Below, piece after piece: positions 1 through 7,992 of a stretch of DNA of 51,094 nt. The stretch is from an uncultured Collinsella sp. (GTDB taxonomy: Bacteria > Actinomycetota > Coriobacteriia > Coriobacteriales > Coriobacteriaceae). A program made the position numbers and the translations under genes. Positions within the stretch are counted from its first letter, which is position 1; every line of letters begins with the position of its first letter. Under the pieces are notes generated by a model. The model searched no databases. It worked only from the letters and a program-made list of their open reading frames with translations, and was not told the DNA's origin. The stretch lies in contig CASELS010000016.1 in NCBI GenBank assembly GCA_949288855.1, forward strand, positions 1-51,094, in the 5' to 3' direction.

Positions 1-375
1 GACCTGCGTCAACGCCTCATCGCAAACGGCATGAACATCCGGCTTACCGATGCGGCCATCGCCAAGATTGTCGCTGAGGGCACCGATCTCACCAACGGCG
101 CGCGCCCGCTGCGCCGTGCTATCCAGCGCCTCATCGAAGACCCGCTCTCCGAGGAGCTCCTGGCAGGTGAGTGGGGCGCCGGCGATACGGTCGTCTGCGA
201 TGTGGTGGACGATGCGTTTGTGTTCACCCACGGTACGGGCGAGATTCCCGCGCCGCGCGAGCATGGTGCGCTTGGGGCGAGCTTTGAGCCCGCGCCGCGC
301 TCCGGCGGCGGTGCTCCCGCACTTGCAGCCGGCGGCTCCGGCGGCGCCGTTCAGGCGGGCGCTGGATCCCGATAA
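1..375 (+). CDS. clpC: ClpC/ClpB-type AAA+ ATPase, C-terminal end (partial)
   Basis: This is the 3' end of an open frame that enters from outside the window; about 124 codons are present. The motif GARPLRRAIQ and the following EDPLSEELL are typical of the D2 small domain of Clp/Hsp100 unfoldases, which feed substrates to ClpP or reactivate aggregates. After this domain there is a Gly/Ala/Pro-rich tail of about 40 residues. The position directly upstream of disA matches the Gram-positive clpC-(radA)-disA neighbourhood, which favours ClpC over ClpB, but the diagnostic N-terminal and middle domains are outside the window. A strong terminator follows the stop codon, so this transcript probably ends here. 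Confidence 0.8.
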   Translation, partial: DLRQRLIANGMNIRLTDAAIAKIVAEGTDLTNGARPLRRAIQRLIEDPLSEELLAGEWGAGDTVVCDVVDDAFVFTHGTGEIPAPREHGALGASFEPAPRSGGGAPALAAGGSGGAVQAGAGSR

Positions 376-386
376 AACTTTTCGAT

Positions 387-422
387 AAAACGCCCCCGTG
401 CTGTTTCGGCAGGGGGCGTTTT
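387..422 (+). terminator. Rho-independent terminator after clpC
   Basis: An 11-bp perfect stem, AAAACGCCCCC at 387-397 with GGGGGCGTTTT at 412-422, closes a 14-nt loop and ends in a T tract. It separates clpC from disA. Confidence 0.9.
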
Positions 423-476
423 CATGCGACAATATGGGTAACTGTGATGTTTTACGTATGAGATGGGAGTAGCACG

Positions 477-1541
477 TTGGATAAAGAAGAGCTCAACAAG
501 CGTATGGACGAGGCGATTCGCCTGACCGCCCCGGGGCAGCCCATCCGCGCCGCCCTCGACATGATCATTGCCGGCCACCTCGGCGCCCTTATCTGCGTGG
601 GCGACGAGGAGAGCGTGCTTGCTGCCGGCAACGACGGTTTTCCCTTAAACATCTCGTTTACGAGCAACCGTCTCTTTGAGCTCTCCAAGATGGACGGCGC
701 TATCGTCATCGACGGTGACGTGACCCAGATCCTGCGCGCAAACTTCCACCTTAACCCTGACCCGTCGCTCGCCACGAGCGAGACGGGCATGCGCCACCGT
801 ACGGCCGCCCGCATGAGCGTGCTGACCGACGCGATTGTGATTTCGGTCTCGTCGCGCCGCGCCGTGGTAAACGTCTACGTGCACGGCAAGAGCTATCAGA
901 TCCAGACCGTGCCCGAGATCATGAGCTCGGTGAACCAGCTCGTCTCGACGCTGCAGACCACGCGCACCCAGCTCGACCGCAAGCTTCTGCACCTGACGGG
1001 CCTTGAGCTCGACGACTACGTGACGCTCGCCGACATCACCGATATCTTCTCGAGCTTTGAGATTCTTCAGCAGTCCAAGGCCGAGCTCAAGCGTTGCATC
1101 GTCAAGCTCGGTACGCAGGGCAAGATCGTGCGCATGCAGCTCGAACAGCTCGCCGGCGAGTCGATCGACAACGAGTACGACCTTATGATCCGCGACTACG
1201 CGCGCGACTCCTCGGAGGAGAACGCGCGCCGCATCCGCGAGAAGTTTGCCGACATGACCCCACGCGACCTCACCAACCCGCAGCGCGTGGCCGAGGTGCT
1301 GGGCTACGACGACCTGGACGAGGATTCGGTCATGACGCCTCTGGGACTGCGCACGCTCTCCCAGGTCTCGGTCGTGCGCGACGGCGTGGCCGAGCGCATC
1401 GTCGACGAGTACGGGTCGCTTCAGGACCTTATGGACGATATCCGCACCAACCCCGAGCGCCTGGTGGATATTGGCGTCAACAACCCGACGATTCTTGCCG
1501 ATTCGCTCTACCGCATCCAGGGTAAGCGGGGGAACGCCTGA
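477..1541 (+). CDS. disA: Diadenylate cyclase DisA (DNA integrity scanning)
   Basis: DisA makes c-di-AMP from two ATP and monitors branched DNA. The 354-residue length fits the family (about 350-360). The N-terminal DAC domain carries the catalytic DGA (about residues 73-75) and RHR (about 106-108) motifs; a helical spine follows and the last ~60 residues are the helix-hairpin-helix DNA-binding region. The start is a TTG preceded by GATGGGAG; an in-frame ATG about 9 codons downstream is possible but lacks as good a ribosome site. The stop overlaps the ispD start (TGATG at 1539-1543), so disA and ispD are translationally coupled and c-di-AMP synthesis is co-transcribed with isoprenoid genes. 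Identification is secure. Confidence 0.95.
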   Translation: MDKEELNKRMDEAIRLTAPGQPIRAALDMIIAGHLGALICVGDEESVLAAGNDGFPLNISFTSNRLFELSKMDGAIVIDGDVTQILRANFHLNPDPSLATSETGMRHRTAARMSVLTDAIVISVSSRRAVVNVYVHGKSYQIQTVPEIMSSVNQLVSTLQTTRTQLDRKLLHLTGLELDDYVTLADITDIFSSFEILQQSKAELKRCIVKLGTQGKIVRMQLEQLAGESIDNEYDLMIRDYARDSSEENARRIREKFADMTPRDLTNPQRVAEVLGYDDLDEDSVMTPLGLRTLSQVSVVRDGVAERIVDEYGSLQDLMDDIRTNPERLVDIGVNNPTILADSLYRIQGKRGNA

Positions 1542-2320
1542 TGGACGGCGTTGGCCCCGTGCCTGTGGCGGACGGCGCCGCGTCATGCGCGCGTGACGGC
1601 GCGCCGGAGGGCGTTGCTTGCGCGGTAATCGTTGCCGGGGGTTCGGGCACGCGCTTTGGCAACCCCGGCGGCAAGCTTTTGGTCGAGGCGGCAGGCAGGC
1701 CGCTCATCGCTTGGACGCTTGCGGCGTTTGACCGTGCGCGCACGATCGGTCATATCGTCATCGTCTGCCAGCCCGTGCGTCGCCAAGAGATGCGCGAGGC
1801 CGCCCTCGACCCCTATCCGCTTGCGACACCGGTCACGTTTGCGGATGCGGGTGCCGAGCGGCAAGATTCAACTGTCTCGGGTGTTGCTGCCGTTCCCGCA
1901 GGATATGGCGTCATTGCCATCCACGACGCCGCCCGTCCGCTCATCACCCCGGCGACCATCGATGCGGCGGTGGCAGAGCTTTTGCGCGACCCGCGCCGCG
2001 ACGGCGTGGTCTGTGGACAGGCCGCCATCGACACGTTAAAGACGGTCGAAGAGCAAGAGGTGGGCGCTCGCTTTATCGATACCCCGCCGCGCTCGCGCTT
2101 CTGGTGCGTGCAGACGCCGCAGGTGTTTCGCGCCCGCGCGCTTGCGCAAGCTATCGATCGTGCGACGACGGACGGCTTTGCGGGAACGGACGACGCCTCT
2201 GTGGTGGAGCATGTGGGCGGGGTCGTTGTGGGCGTCGAGGCGCCGCGCGACAACATCAAGGTGACCGTTCCCGAGGACCTGCCGCTGGTGGAGGCGCTGC
2301 TGCGGGCTCGCGCAAACTAA
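1541..2320 (+). CDS. ispD: 2-C-methyl-D-erythritol 4-phosphate cytidylyltransferase
   Basis: IspD couples MEP with CTP to give CDP-ME in the non-mevalonate isoprenoid pathway. The nucleotide-binding motif GGSGTRFG lies at about residues 33-40 with the conserved Lys at 45, and HDAARPL at about 128-134. The 259-residue protein is somewhat longer than the usual 225-240 because of about 25 extra N-terminal residues before the Rossmann-like core; a shorter in-frame start is possible, but the annotated ATG overlaps the disA stop, which is the usual coupling geometry. It lies 13 nt ahead of ispF, so the two consecutive MEP-pathway genes form one unit. Confidence 0.94.
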   Translation: MDGVGPVPVADGAASCARDGAPEGVACAVIVAGGSGTRFGNPGGKLLVEAAGRPLIAWTLAAFDRARTIGHIVIVCQPVRRQEMREAALDPYPLATPVTFADAGAERQDSTVSGVAAVPAGYGVIAIHDAARPLITPATIDAAVAELLRDPRRDGVVCGQAAIDTLKTVEEQEVGARFIDTPPRSRFWCVQTPQVFRARALAQAIDRATTDGFAGTDDASVVEHVGGVVVGVEAPRDNIKVTVPEDLPLVEALLRARAN

Positions 2321-2333
2321 AAGGAGGATTGCC

Positions 2334-2810
2334 GTGCTGAGCATAGGACACGGATACGATGTGCATCGTTTGGTGGAGGGTCGCCGCTGCATCATCGGCG
2401 GCGTTGACATTCCGCACAACAAGGGGCTTCTCGGTCACTCCGATGCCGACGTGCTCGCCCATGCCCTCGCCGACGCGATTCTCGGCGCGTGCCGCGGGGG
2501 CGACATCGGCAAGCTCTTTCCCGATGATGATCCGGCTTATGAGGGAGCGGATTCGCTCGTGCTGCTCGGCCGTGTGATGGCCTATGCCCGTGAGCGCGGC
2601 TACACCTTTGTGGATGCGGACTGCACCATCGCCGCCCAGGAGCCCAAGATCGGCCCGCATCGCGAGGCAATGCGCGAGAACCTGGCACGCGCCCTTGGCG
2701 TCTCCGTCGAACACGTGGGCGTGAAGGCGACTACTACCGAGCGCCTCGGCTGGGAGGGCGAGGGCGCCGGCGTTGGCGCATGGGCCGTATGCCTGCTTGA
2801 CCACGCATAG
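2334..2810 (+). CDS. ispF: 2-C-methyl-D-erythritol 2,4-cyclodiphosphate synthase
   Basis: IspF cyclises CDP-ME-2-phosphate to MEcPP with release of CMP. The 158-residue length is typical. The N-terminus has the metal ligands of the family in GYDVHRL (Asp9, His11), then GHSDADVLAHALADA with the third ligand His43, and the C-terminal ATTTERLGWEG motif. The start is GTG, fixed by AAGGAGG at 2321-2327. It is the last gene of the disA-ispD-ispF unit; ispE and the other MEP genes are not in the window. Confidence 0.96.
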   Translation: MLSIGHGYDVHRLVEGRRCIIGGVDIPHNKGLLGHSDADVLAHALADAILGACRGGDIGKLFPDDDPAYEGADSLVLLGRVMAYARERGYTFVDADCTIAAQEPKIGPHREAMRENLARALGVSVEHVGVKATTTERLGWEGEGAGVGAWAVCLLDHA

Positions 2811-2826
2811 CTGCACATTTGAGCGC

Positions 2827-2867
2827 ACATTTGGGGACGGGGTCAAAACACTACATTTGGGGACGGG
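2827..2867 (+). repeat. Two direct copies of ACATTTGGGGACGGG
   Basis: Copies lie at 2827-2841 and 2853-2867, each followed by a short A/C-rich stretch; the phrase GGGGTCAAAAC also recurs just downstream. The TTGGGGACGGG core appears once more at 42951-42961. It looks like a dispersed intergenic repeat. The rest of 2811-2952 shows no gene. Confidence 0.55.
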
Positions 2868-2952
2868 ACCGAAACGCGAGGGGTCAAAACGCGTAAGAAA
2901 ACGTTTTGATTGCCGCGCTCAGACGACGCCGCGCGCACTATCATAGACATCG

Positions 2953-3049
2953 ATGCAGGGGTACCCGGCGCGCAAAGGTGCATGCCGAGTTGAGAGGGCG
3001 CTTTGCCCAACCCTTCGAACCTGTCAGGTAATGCTGTCGTAGGGAGCAT
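2953..3049 (+). promoter_or_regulatory. TPP (THI-box) riboswitch aptamer
   Basis: The 5' part has GGGGTACCCGG and a TTGAGAGGG (the family consensus is CTGAGA, so one base differs); the 3' part has ACCCTTCGAACCTG, then GGTAATGCTGTCGTAGGGA, the most conserved TPP-binding segment. P1 can close by ATGC at 2953-2956 with GCAT at 3046-3049. The element sits directly upstream of thiM and of two further thiamine genes, so binding of thiamine pyrophosphate presumably shuts the cassette down. Confidence 0.93.
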
Positions 3050-3061
3050 GGACGCGAACAC

Positions 3062-3139
3062 AAGGCGCTCCCTGGGGGCGTTGCCGTCTGCGGGCATCAG
3101 CAGAGGGCAACGCGTGAAACCTCGGGTGGGCGCCTTTTT
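3062..3139 (+). terminator. Probable riboswitch expression platform / terminator
   Basis: AAGGCGC at 3062-3068 can pair with GCGCCTT at 3130-3136, followed by a T run at 3135-3139. Inside it a second stem, CGTTGCC 3079-3085 with GGCAACG 3106-3112, encloses a CTGC/GCAG helix. This lies between the TPP aptamer and the thiM ribosome site and is the likely ligand-controlled terminator. Confidence 0.65.
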
Positions 3140-3162
3140 CGTTGCTCCGGAAAGGATCTTCG

Positions 3163-4002
3163 ATGATCGAGAAAGAAACACTGGAAGCACAGGTAGCGCG
3201 CGCGGTGCAAAAGGTACGCGAGACGTGCCCGGTGGCGCCGTCTATCACCAACACGGTGACCATCAACTTTGTGGCGAACGCCCAGATTGCTGTGGGAGGT
3301 TCGGCGGCCATGGTCTATCTGCCCGATGAGGGCGAGGCGATGGCCGAGATGGGTGGTGCCATGTACATCAACGTAGGTACGCTCCTGCCCGTTTACGCAG
3401 ATACCCTGCCCGCTACGGCTAAGCGCCTGCACGAACTCAACAAGCCGTGGGTGGTCGATCCTGTCGCCGTGGGCATGGGCAAGCTCCGCACTCAGCTTCT
3501 TGCCGACTTCAAGCCCTATAAGCCCACTATCGTGCGCGGCAATGCGTCCGAGGTGATTACCCTGGCTGACGTGTGGGGGCTCGAGCGCGCTGATGCGGGC
3601 GCGGCCGTGCGCGGCGTCGACTCCACGCAGGAAGTCGACGCGGCCCGCGCCGCCGCAGTCGCTATTGCGCGCTATACGGGCGGTGCTGTGGCGGTTTCGG
3701 GTGAGACTGACTTGGTGACCGATGGTGAGACCGTGGTTTTGAGCCACGGTGGCTCGCACTTCATGGCCAAGATTACGGGATCTGGCTGCAGCTTGGGCGG
3801 CGTGTGCGCCGTGTATGCCGCATGTGCGGAGACCCCGCTTGCGGCGGCGCTTGCGGCGGTGGGCGTCTACAACGTTGCAGGTGAGCGTGCCGGTGCACGG
3901 GTAAACGCGCCGGCAAGCTTCCAGGTGGCGTTTTTGGATGAGCTCTACCTCGCCACGCCCGAGGACATTGCGCACCATACCTTTGAGATCGAGGAGGCGT
4001 AA
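3163..4002 (+). CDS. thiM: Hydroxyethylthiazole kinase ThiM
   Basis: ThiM phosphorylates 4-methyl-5-(2-hydroxyethyl)thiazole in thiamine salvage. The ATG at 3163 is preferred over an upstream TTG because GGAAAGGA precedes it at normal spacing; this gives 279 residues. Ribokinase-fold features are visible: the N-terminal PSITNTVTINFVAN substrate region, PWVVDPVAVG, the NASEV segment and the catalytic GSGCSLGG loop (about residues 206-213) with the family's conserved Cys. It is the first gene after the TPP riboswitch and abuts the next gene without a gap. Confidence 0.95.
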   Translation: MIEKETLEAQVARAVQKVRETCPVAPSITNTVTINFVANAQIAVGGSAAMVYLPDEGEAMAEMGGAMYINVGTLLPVYADTLPATAKRLHELNKPWVVDPVAVGMGKLRTQLLADFKPYKPTIVRGNASEVITLADVWGLERADAGAAVRGVDSTQEVDAARAAAVAIARYTGGAVAVSGETDLVTDGETVVLSHGGSHFMAKITGSGCSLGGVCAVYAACAETPLAAALAAVGVYNVAGERAGARVNAPASFQVAFLDELYLATPEDIAHHTFEIEEA

Positions 4003-4356
4003 ATGAACACGCTGGTTGCCGTTGCCATCGCGCCGGTGGGCGTGGGCGACGAGCTGAAGGAGTACGTGGCGGAGGTTATCCGCGTCATCCGCGAAAGCGG
4101 CCTTTCCTGTCGCACCAACTCCATGTTCACCGAGATCGAAGGCGAGTGGGACGACGTGATGCGCACCGTGCGCGACGCGACCTTTGTGGTCGCGGAGCGC
4201 GGTATCCGCACCGAGGTGGTGCTCAAGGCAGATATTCGCCCTGGCTTTGAGAACATGATGGAGCGTAAGGTGCGCGTGGTGGACGAGATTCTGGACGGCG
4301 CGGGCTCCGATGAGGCCGCGGCGAACGGCGCCGGCGCGTGCGCCTGCAAGGCATAG
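4003..4356 (+). CDS. MTH1187/YkoF-type thiamine-binding family protein (DUF77)
   Basis: A 117-residue protein starting one base after the thiM stop. It has the ferredoxin-like MTH1187 family pattern: VAVAIAPVGVGDELKEYVAEV near the N-terminus, the NSMFTEIEGEWDDVM segment in the middle, and DIRPG then MERKVRVVDEIL toward the end. Family members bind thiamine or its hydroxymethylpyrimidine part; the location between thiM and thiE under a TPP riboswitch supports a thiamine-related role, probably as a carrier or sensor. The last 20 residues are an Ala/Gly-rich tail with a CACKA ending. Confidence 0.82.
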   Translation: MNTLVAVAIAPVGVGDELKEYVAEVIRVIRESGLSCRTNSMFTEIEGEWDDVMRTVRDATFVVAERGIRTEVVLKADIRPGFENMMERKVRVVDEILDGAGSDEAAANGAGACACKA

Positions 4357-4367
4357 GGGAGTGCGCT

Positions 4368-5069
4368 ATGAGCATACGTGACAACCTGGATATCTCGGCA
4401 TATCTGGTGTTAGGGCCCGAGAACACCTGCGGTCGTCCTGTGGAAGAGGTGGTGGCTCAAGCACTCGACGCGGGCTTCACCATCATTCAGGTGCGTTCCA
4501 AGGTGGCGGGTGCGCGCGAGATGATCGACTGCGCGCGCCGCGTGGCTGACGCCATTGCCGCTGCCGGCAAGTCCGACACCGTGCCTCTGCTCATTGATGA
4601 CCGTCTGGATGTGGCGATTGCCTGCCGTGACCTCGGCATCAAGGTTGATGGCGTCCATGTGGGTCAATCCGACATTCCGCCCGAGATCTGCCGGGCGCAT
4701 CTGGGCGAGGACGCCATCGTTGGGCTTTCCGCTGGCGCGGCCGAGATCCGCACCTATATCGAGCAAGAGGACGTGACGCCCATCGACTACTTTGGCGTGG
4801 GGCCGCTGCACCCGACCTCGACTAAGCCCGATGCGGGCCTTGCCGACGACGGCAGTATCGTCACCAAGAGTCTCGCCGAGCTCGCTGAGCTGCACCGGGT
4901 GAGCCCGCGTCCGATCGTGGTGGGCGGCGGCGTCAAGGCGGCCGACATCCCCGCGCTTGCGGCAACCGGCGTTGAGGGCTTCTTTGTGGTATCCGCCGTG
5001 GCGGGCGCCGATGACCCGTATGCGGCAGCTAAGGAGCTCGTCGACCTCTGGCGAGCAAACAGCGACTAG
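4368..5069 (+). CDS. thiE: Thiamine-phosphate synthase ThiE
   Basis: ThiE joins hydroxymethylpyrimidine pyrophosphate and thiazole phosphate into thiamine phosphate. The ATG at 4368 is chosen because GGGGAG lies just upstream; a longer frame from 4338 would overlap the preceding gene. The 233-residue protein has the TIM-barrel signatures IIQVRSK, LLIDDRLDVA, GVHVGQSD, and DYFGVGPLHPTSTK, with the phosphate-binding VVGGGVKAADI late in the chain. ThiM plus ThiE allows salvage of the thiazole; no thiC, thiG or thiD is in the window, so this cassette may serve salvage, not full synthesis. Confidence 0.94.
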   Translation: MSIRDNLDISAYLVLGPENTCGRPVEEVVAQALDAGFTIIQVRSKVAGAREMIDCARRVADAIAAAGKSDTVPLLIDDRLDVAIACRDLGIKVDGVHVGQSDIPPEICRAHLGEDAIVGLSAGAAEIRTYIEQEDVTPIDYFGVGPLHPTSTKPDAGLADDGSIVTKSLAELAELHRVSPRPIVVGGGVKAADIPALAATGVEGFFVVSAVAGADDPYAAAKELVDLWRANSD

Positions 5070-5106
5070 GTGCTCTCTCAGAACGTCAGATTGTTCGCTC
5101 TTGCGT

Positions 5107-5133
5107 ACCGGGCCCGGTCTTTCCGGGCCCGGT
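5107..5133 (+). terminator. Strong GC hairpin between thiE and cysS
   Basis: ACCGGGCCCGG (5107-5117) pairs perfectly with CCGGGCCCGGT (5123-5133) around a 5-nt loop. There is no T tract, so termination is uncertain. A TATAAT box follows at 5138-5143 and may be the -10 of a cysS promoter, but I found no convincing -35 at the right distance. Confidence 0.45.
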
Positions 5134-5216
5134 CGCGTATAATCGAGCAGTATCGCGCCCTGCCGCCGCGGTAAACCCGCGCGAGCATCACGGGCGAGGC
5201 AACGCGAGGAGATCTC

Positions 5217-6683
5217 ATGCTTATCTACAACTCGGCCACGCATAAAAAAGAGGAGTTCGCCCCCATCGAAGAGGGCAAGGTCCGTATGTATGTGTGCGGC
5301 CCGACGGTCTACGACAACATCCACATTGGCAACGCGCGCACGTTCATCTCCTTTGACGTGATTCGCCGCTGGCTCATCGCGTCGGGCTTTGAGGTGACGT
5401 TTGCCCAGAACCTGACCGACGTGGACGACAAGATCATCAACCGCGCCAACGAGCAGGGACGCACTGCCGCCGAGGTGGCCGAGGAGTTCTCGAAGAAGTT
5501 CATCGACGTCATGCATGCGGCCAACGTGATGGACCCCGATGTGCGCCCGCGCGCCACAAAGGAAATCGGTCCCATGATTGGCATGATCAAGACGCTCATC
5601 GAGGGCGGACATGCCTATGCGGCCGATAACGGCGACGTGTACTTTGCGGTGCGAAGCGATCCCGCGTATGGCGAGGTGTCCGGCCGCAAGGTCGACGACC
5701 TTATGGTGGGCGCGCGCATCGCCGCGGGCGAGGCCAAGCGCGACCCGCTGGACTTTGCGCTTTGGAAGGCCGCCAAGCCCGGCGAGCCGAGTTGGAAGAG
5801 CCCGTGGGGCGAGGGGCGCCCGGGGTGGCACACCGAGTGCGCCGCCATGGTGCACCGTTATCTGGGCTGCCCGATCGACATCCACGGCGGCGGATCCGAC
5901 CTCGCCTTCCCGCACCACGAGAACGAGTGCGCCCAAGCCAGCTGCGCCTGGCATGAGGGCTTTGCCAACACGTGGATGCACACCGGGATGCTGCTCGTTG
6001 ACGGCGAGAAGATGAGCAAGTCGCTCGGCAACTTCTTTACGCTCGAGGAGGTGCTCGAGAAGCACTCCGCGGCGGCGCTGCGCCTGCTCATGCTGCAGAC
6101 GCACTACCGCTCGCCGCTCGACTTTAGCTGGGAGCGCCTTGCCGGTGCCGAGAACTCGCTGGCGCGCATCGCCGGCACCGTCAAGAACCTGGTGTGGGCT
6201 GCGCACCATGCCGAAGGCGTGGCAGACGCTGAGCTCGGAGCTTCGCTCGAGGCGGCGGTCGATGTCGCAAAGGCGGAGTTCGAGCGCCAGATGAACGACG
6301 ATTTCAACACCGCGGGCGCGCTTGCGGCGTACTTCCAGCTGGTGACCGACGCCAACACGTATCTTGACCAAGCGGGCTCCGCAGTTGATGTAGACGTGGC
6401 AACGGGCGCCGCGGCAAGCATCGCCGGCGCGTTCAAAATCCTGGGCATCGAGCTTCCCGAGCCCGAGGAGGAGCTGCCGGTGGGGCTCCTCGGCGTGGCC
6501 GCCGGGCTTTGCGCCTACACGGGAGACGACGTTGCCGAGGCGGCCGAGCAGATTCTCGCCGCCCGCGCCGAGGCCCGCGCTGCCAAGAACTGGGACGTGG
6601 CCGACGCCATCCGCGACCAGCTGCGTGACATGGGGCTCGTGATCGAGGACACCGCCGCTGGCAGCCGCATCAAGCACGCGTAG
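5217..6683 (+). CDS. cysS: Cysteinyl-tRNA synthetase
   Basis: CysS charges tRNA-Cys. The 488-residue protein has the class I signature HIGNART (about residues 36-42), the zinc ligands Cys27 (YVCGPTVYD), the Cys in WHTEC (about 208) and the His/Glu of PHHENE, and KMSKS (about 265-269). The C-terminal DALR-like helical region follows with Ala-rich helices. The ATG follows CGAGGAG. No T-box or other aminoacylation sensor was seen upstream. Its place after the ispD-ispF cluster and before rlmB is the usual Gram-positive order, here interrupted by the thiamine cassette and, downstream, a nuclease gene. Confidence 0.97.
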   Translation: MLIYNSATHKKEEFAPIEEGKVRMYVCGPTVYDNIHIGNARTFISFDVIRRWLIASGFEVTFAQNLTDVDDKIINRANEQGRTAAEVAEEFSKKFIDVMHAANVMDPDVRPRATKEIGPMIGMIKTLIEGGHAYAADNGDVYFAVRSDPAYGEVSGRKVDDLMVGARIAAGEAKRDPLDFALWKAAKPGEPSWKSPWGEGRPGWHTECAAMVHRYLGCPIDIHGGGSDLAFPHHENECAQASCAWHEGFANTWMHTGMLLVDGEKMSKSLGNFFTLEEVLEKHSAAALRLLMLQTHYRSPLDFSWERLAGAENSLARIAGTVKNLVWAAHHAEGVADAELGASLEAAVDVAKAEFERQMNDDFNTAGALAAYFQLVTDANTYLDQAGSAVDVDVATGAAASIAGAFKILGIELPEPEEELPVGLLGVAAGLCAYTGDDVAEAAEQILAARAEARAAKNWDVADAIRDQLRDMGLVIEDTAAGSRIKHA

Positions 6684-6745
6684 CGCGTAATGTTTGGCTC
6701 AGCCTGTTAGCAGCAGGTCGCGCCGATTGCAGAAGATGGGAACTA

Positions 6746-6778
6746 GGGGAACCGCTCCTTATGGGGCGGTTCCTTTTT
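6746..6778 (+). terminator. Rho-independent terminator after cysS
   Basis: GGAACCGC (6748-6755) pairs with GCGGTTCC (6766-6773) and is followed by TTTTT. It isolates cysS from the inserted DUF1016 gene. Confidence 0.9.
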
Positions 6779-6864
6779 ATGGAGGCGCCTTCACAAATAC
6801 GAACATATGTCCGTACGAGACCGTAGCATAACGGTATGGTGGAATCCTTGGATGGGAGGTAGTC

Positions 6865-7860
6865 ATGCTGGAGAACGGAAGTGAGTATCTGCAGGTGCTC
6901 GATCAGGTTAAGCGAGAGATAGCGCAAGCGAGAACGCGCATCGCTGTTGGTGCAAACGCTGAAGTTATCAGTCTCTATTGGCGCATTGGAAAGGTATTAG
7001 TTGATAGGAGCATCTATGGAACACGCTATATCAACACGCTCGCACATGACCTTCGTACTGCATTCCCCGGAATAAAAGGGTTTTCCGCTCGCAGCTTGCG
7101 CTATATGGCAAAGTTTGCCCGCGAGGTAGATTCTGAATTTTGCAGCAGCTGCTGCAAAATTCCATGGGGGCACATTATGTACCTACTTGATAAGACTGAA
7201 CCGAACGCCTCGCGTGCATGGTATGTCCAAGCGACCATCGATAACGGATGGTCGCGTGCCGTGCTTGCCCATCAAGTCGAATCGCATCTCTATGAGCGCC
7301 AAGCGCTGTCCGGCACGGTGAACAACTTCAGTCGAACGCTGCCAGAACCAGAGAGCGAACTTGCTCAGCAAACGATCAAGGACCCGTTCATCTTCGATTT
7401 CATCACGGCCGAGCAAAGTCGCTCCGAGCGCGACATCGAGGAGCTGATGGTCGAGAACGTGACAAAGGTGCTGCTTGAGCTTGGGACCGGATTTGCATTC
7501 ATGGGCAACCAGTATCATCTCACGGTTGGTGGCGAGGACTTCTACATTGATTTGCTGTTCTACAACGTGCGCCTACATTGCTACCTAGTGGTCGAGCTCA
7601 AGAATGAAAAGTTCAAGCCCGAGTTCACCGGCAAGCTTGGGTTCTACGTATCGGTGGTTGACGACGTGCTTGCCAGCGCGTTCGACAACCCCACCATCGG
7701 TCTCGTGCTCTGCAAGGAGAAAAATGACGTGGTGGCTGAGTATGCGCTGTACGGCATCGATCAGCCGGTGGGGGTGAGCGCCTACCGCTTGGGCGATGAG
7801 CTGCCAGAAGACTACCGGGATGTGCTGCCTTCGCCGGAAGACCTGCAGCAGCGGATTTGA
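6865..7860 (+). CDS. DUF1016/YhcG-type PD-(D/E)XK nuclease family protein
   Basis: The 331-residue protein has the two-part layout of the YhcG family: an N-terminal helical domain (ISLYWRIGKVL near residue 35, then the IPWGHIMYLLDK motif) and a C-terminal PD-(D/E)XK nuclease-like domain with GGEDFYIDLLFY (about 222-233), the ELK of VVELKNEKF (about 244) and the GKLGFYVSVVDD helix. Family members are linked to mobile DNA, restriction-like or defence loci. The gene is a single insertion between cysS and rlmB, flanked by a terminator and by the rlmB promoter, and its codon use is less GC-rich than its neighbours, which suggests horizontal gain. A 28-bp perfect palindrome lies inside it just before the IPWGH motif, where the protein reads FCSSCCK. 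ATG follows GGGAGG. Confidence 0.85.
   Translation: MLENGSEYLQVLDQVKREIAQARTRIAVGANAEVISLYWRIGKVLVDRSIYGTRYINTLAHDLRTAFPGIKGFSARSLRYMAKFAREVDSEFCSSCCKIPWGHIMYLLDKTEPNASRAWYVQATIDNGWSRAVLAHQVESHLYERQALSGTVNNFSRTLPEPESELAQQTIKDPFIFDFITAEQSRSERDIEELMVENVTKVLLELGTGFAFMGNQYHLTVGGEDFYIDLLFYNVRLHCYLVVELKNEKFKPEFTGKLGFYVSVVDDVLASAFDNPTIGLVLCKEKNDVVAEYALYGIDQPVGVSAYRLGDELPEDYRDVLPSPEDLQQRI
7135..7162. repeat. Perfect 28-bp palindrome inside the DUF1016 gene
   Basis: GAATTTTGCAGCAG (7135-7148) is followed with no spacer by its exact reverse complement CTGCTGCAAAATTC (7149-7162). It encodes EFCSSCCKI in the reading frame. It may be a recent insertion/templated mutation or a protein-binding site. Confidence 0.9.
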
Positions 7861-7963
7861 TCGAAGCCGCTGGACTCCCTTCCGCAGCATCTCGATTAAT
7901 ACGTAAGTGGGCCCTGGTTCCTACGATGCCGCAAACAGTTTAGAGTGCAGACAGTCAAGCTGA

Positions 7964-7992
7964 TTGTTCTGCGCGACCGTGCACCATATACT
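7964..7992 (+). promoter_or_regulatory. Sigma-A-type promoter for rlmB
   Basis: TTGTTC at 7964-7969, a 17-nt spacer and TATACT at 7987-7992. Transcription would start near 7999, which argues against the GTG at 7998 as the rlmB start. Confidence 0.7.

Noticed and set aside
5070..5216. T-box leader before cysS
   Set aside because: No T-box core or anti-terminator motif was found; only a GC hairpin and a TATAAT box are visible.
4410..6677. 755-codon open frame on the minus strand opposite thiE and cysS
   Set aside because: It is a GC-driven shadow of real plus-strand genes; the protein is Arg/His/Gly-rich low-complexity with no family features.
7130..7165. Compensating frameshifts around the DUF1016 palindrome (an offset frame reads ILQQLLQ, somewhat like the usual family sequence)
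   Set aside because: Restoring the family-like sequence needs several unsupported base changes; the reading frame is intact as it stands.
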